Source: Ruminococcus sp.
GTDB lineage: Bacteria > Bacillota > Clostridia > Oscillospirales > Acutalibacteraceae
Assembly: GCA_017384945.1 (NCBI GenBank)
Contig: JAFNSO010000009.1
Span: 1 to 59,868, forward strand
Length of the DNA: 59,868 bases
Direction of reading: 5' to 3'
Under the pieces are notes generated by a model. That model worked only from the letters and a program-made list of their open reading frames with translations, was not told the DNA's origin and did not search any database. Both the position numbers and the translations under genes were made by a program. Below are positions 59,785 to 59,868 of the stretch, piece after piece (the stretch's first letter is position 1; every line of letters starts with the position of its first letter).

Positions 59785-59837
59785 TGATATAATAAATGCA
59801 AGAAAAGCAGCTGAAAAGCCGCAAAAAGCTTGCATTT
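59785..59837 (+). promoter_or_regulatory. Extended -10 promoter and leader hairpin of the last gene
   Basis: TGATATAAT (59785-59793) is an extended -10. AAATGCAAG (59794-59802) pairs with CTTGCATTT (59829-59837), directly before GGAG (59838-59841). The transcript would start within or beside the left arm, so the hairpin may affect translation. Confidence 0.5.
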
Positions 59838-59850
59838 GGAGATGGATGGG

Positions 59851-59868
59851 ATGTATAAATTCGACAAC
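59851..59868 (+). CDS. Start of a gene cut by the window edge
   Basis: ATG at 59851, nine bases after GGAG, begins MYKFDN; an in-frame ATG at 59842 is closer to the site. Only six codons are visible, too few for a function. Confidence 0.5.

Overview
The window looks like a piece of chromosome from an anaerobic, Gram-positive Clostridia member, most likely a gut Ruminococcus or Oscillospiraceae relative. This rests on protein content, not on a marker gene: a six-gene Rnf complex, BspA-type leucine-rich-repeat surface proteins, clostripain-type lipoproteins, two-subunit iron-sulfur fumarase, Tex, peptidase U32, a C_GCAxxG_C_C protein and strong AGGAGG ribosome-binding sites. No rRNA, tRNA, insertion sequence or CRISPR array was seen.

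Layout. 1-3320: end of a secreted protein gene, a membrane protein, and a divergent two-component system whose regulator carries an N-terminal XRE helix-turn-helix fused to a receiver domain. 3324-5343: a low-GC, decaying accessory patch with a broken toxin-antitoxin locus, iteron-like operators, a phage/ICE-type small protein and gene remnants. 5333-9072: nicotinamidase with a Nudix/NrtR-like regulator, a flavin reductase and a CLC transporter. 9134-12301: a 1055-residue secreted protein that joins BspA repeats, Ig-like domains and an ADP-ribosyltransferase-like domain. 12480-12668: two tandem hairpin elements with identical cores and complementary but diverged arms. 12704-17062: luxS, tex, an RpiB-like isomerase and a serine-hydrolase lipoprotein. 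17190-25211: four cyclic-di-GMP proteins (EAL, GGDEF, HD-GYP, GGDEF). 25443-35101: DegV, an M30-like metalloprotease lipoprotein and two tandem clostripain/LRR lipoproteins; the second copy has lost its catalytic residues and has an amber stop after its lipobox.

35219-40582: a C_GCAxxG protein and the Rnf operon rnfCDGEAB. 40737-46699: a penicillin-binding-type lipoprotein with Glu in place of the nucleophilic Ser, an OmpR/HAMP two-component system, fumarase alpha and beta, and a zinc-ribbon membrane protein. 46817-52841: lexA, a probable small RNA, mrdA/pbp2, mreD, mreC, mreB and dut. 52975-57819: peptidase U32, a ZapA-like protein, pncC/cinA, rsmE and mtnN. 57901-59868: an acetolactate synthase and the start of a further gene behind a structured leader.

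Links between genes: NAD salvage (nicotinamidase, Nudix regulator, PncC), the activated methyl cycle (MTA/SAH nucleosidase then LuxS), cell elongation (MreBCD and PBP2), c-di-GMP turnover, and a secreted protease/LRR set. Repeats worth attention are heptanucleotide arrays next to hairpins at gene ends (four places), a shared 16-bp terminator sequence (two places), and four 11-bp-phased activator-like boxes in front of the candidate small RNA, which carries a CCUCCU anti-Shine-Dalgarno motif.
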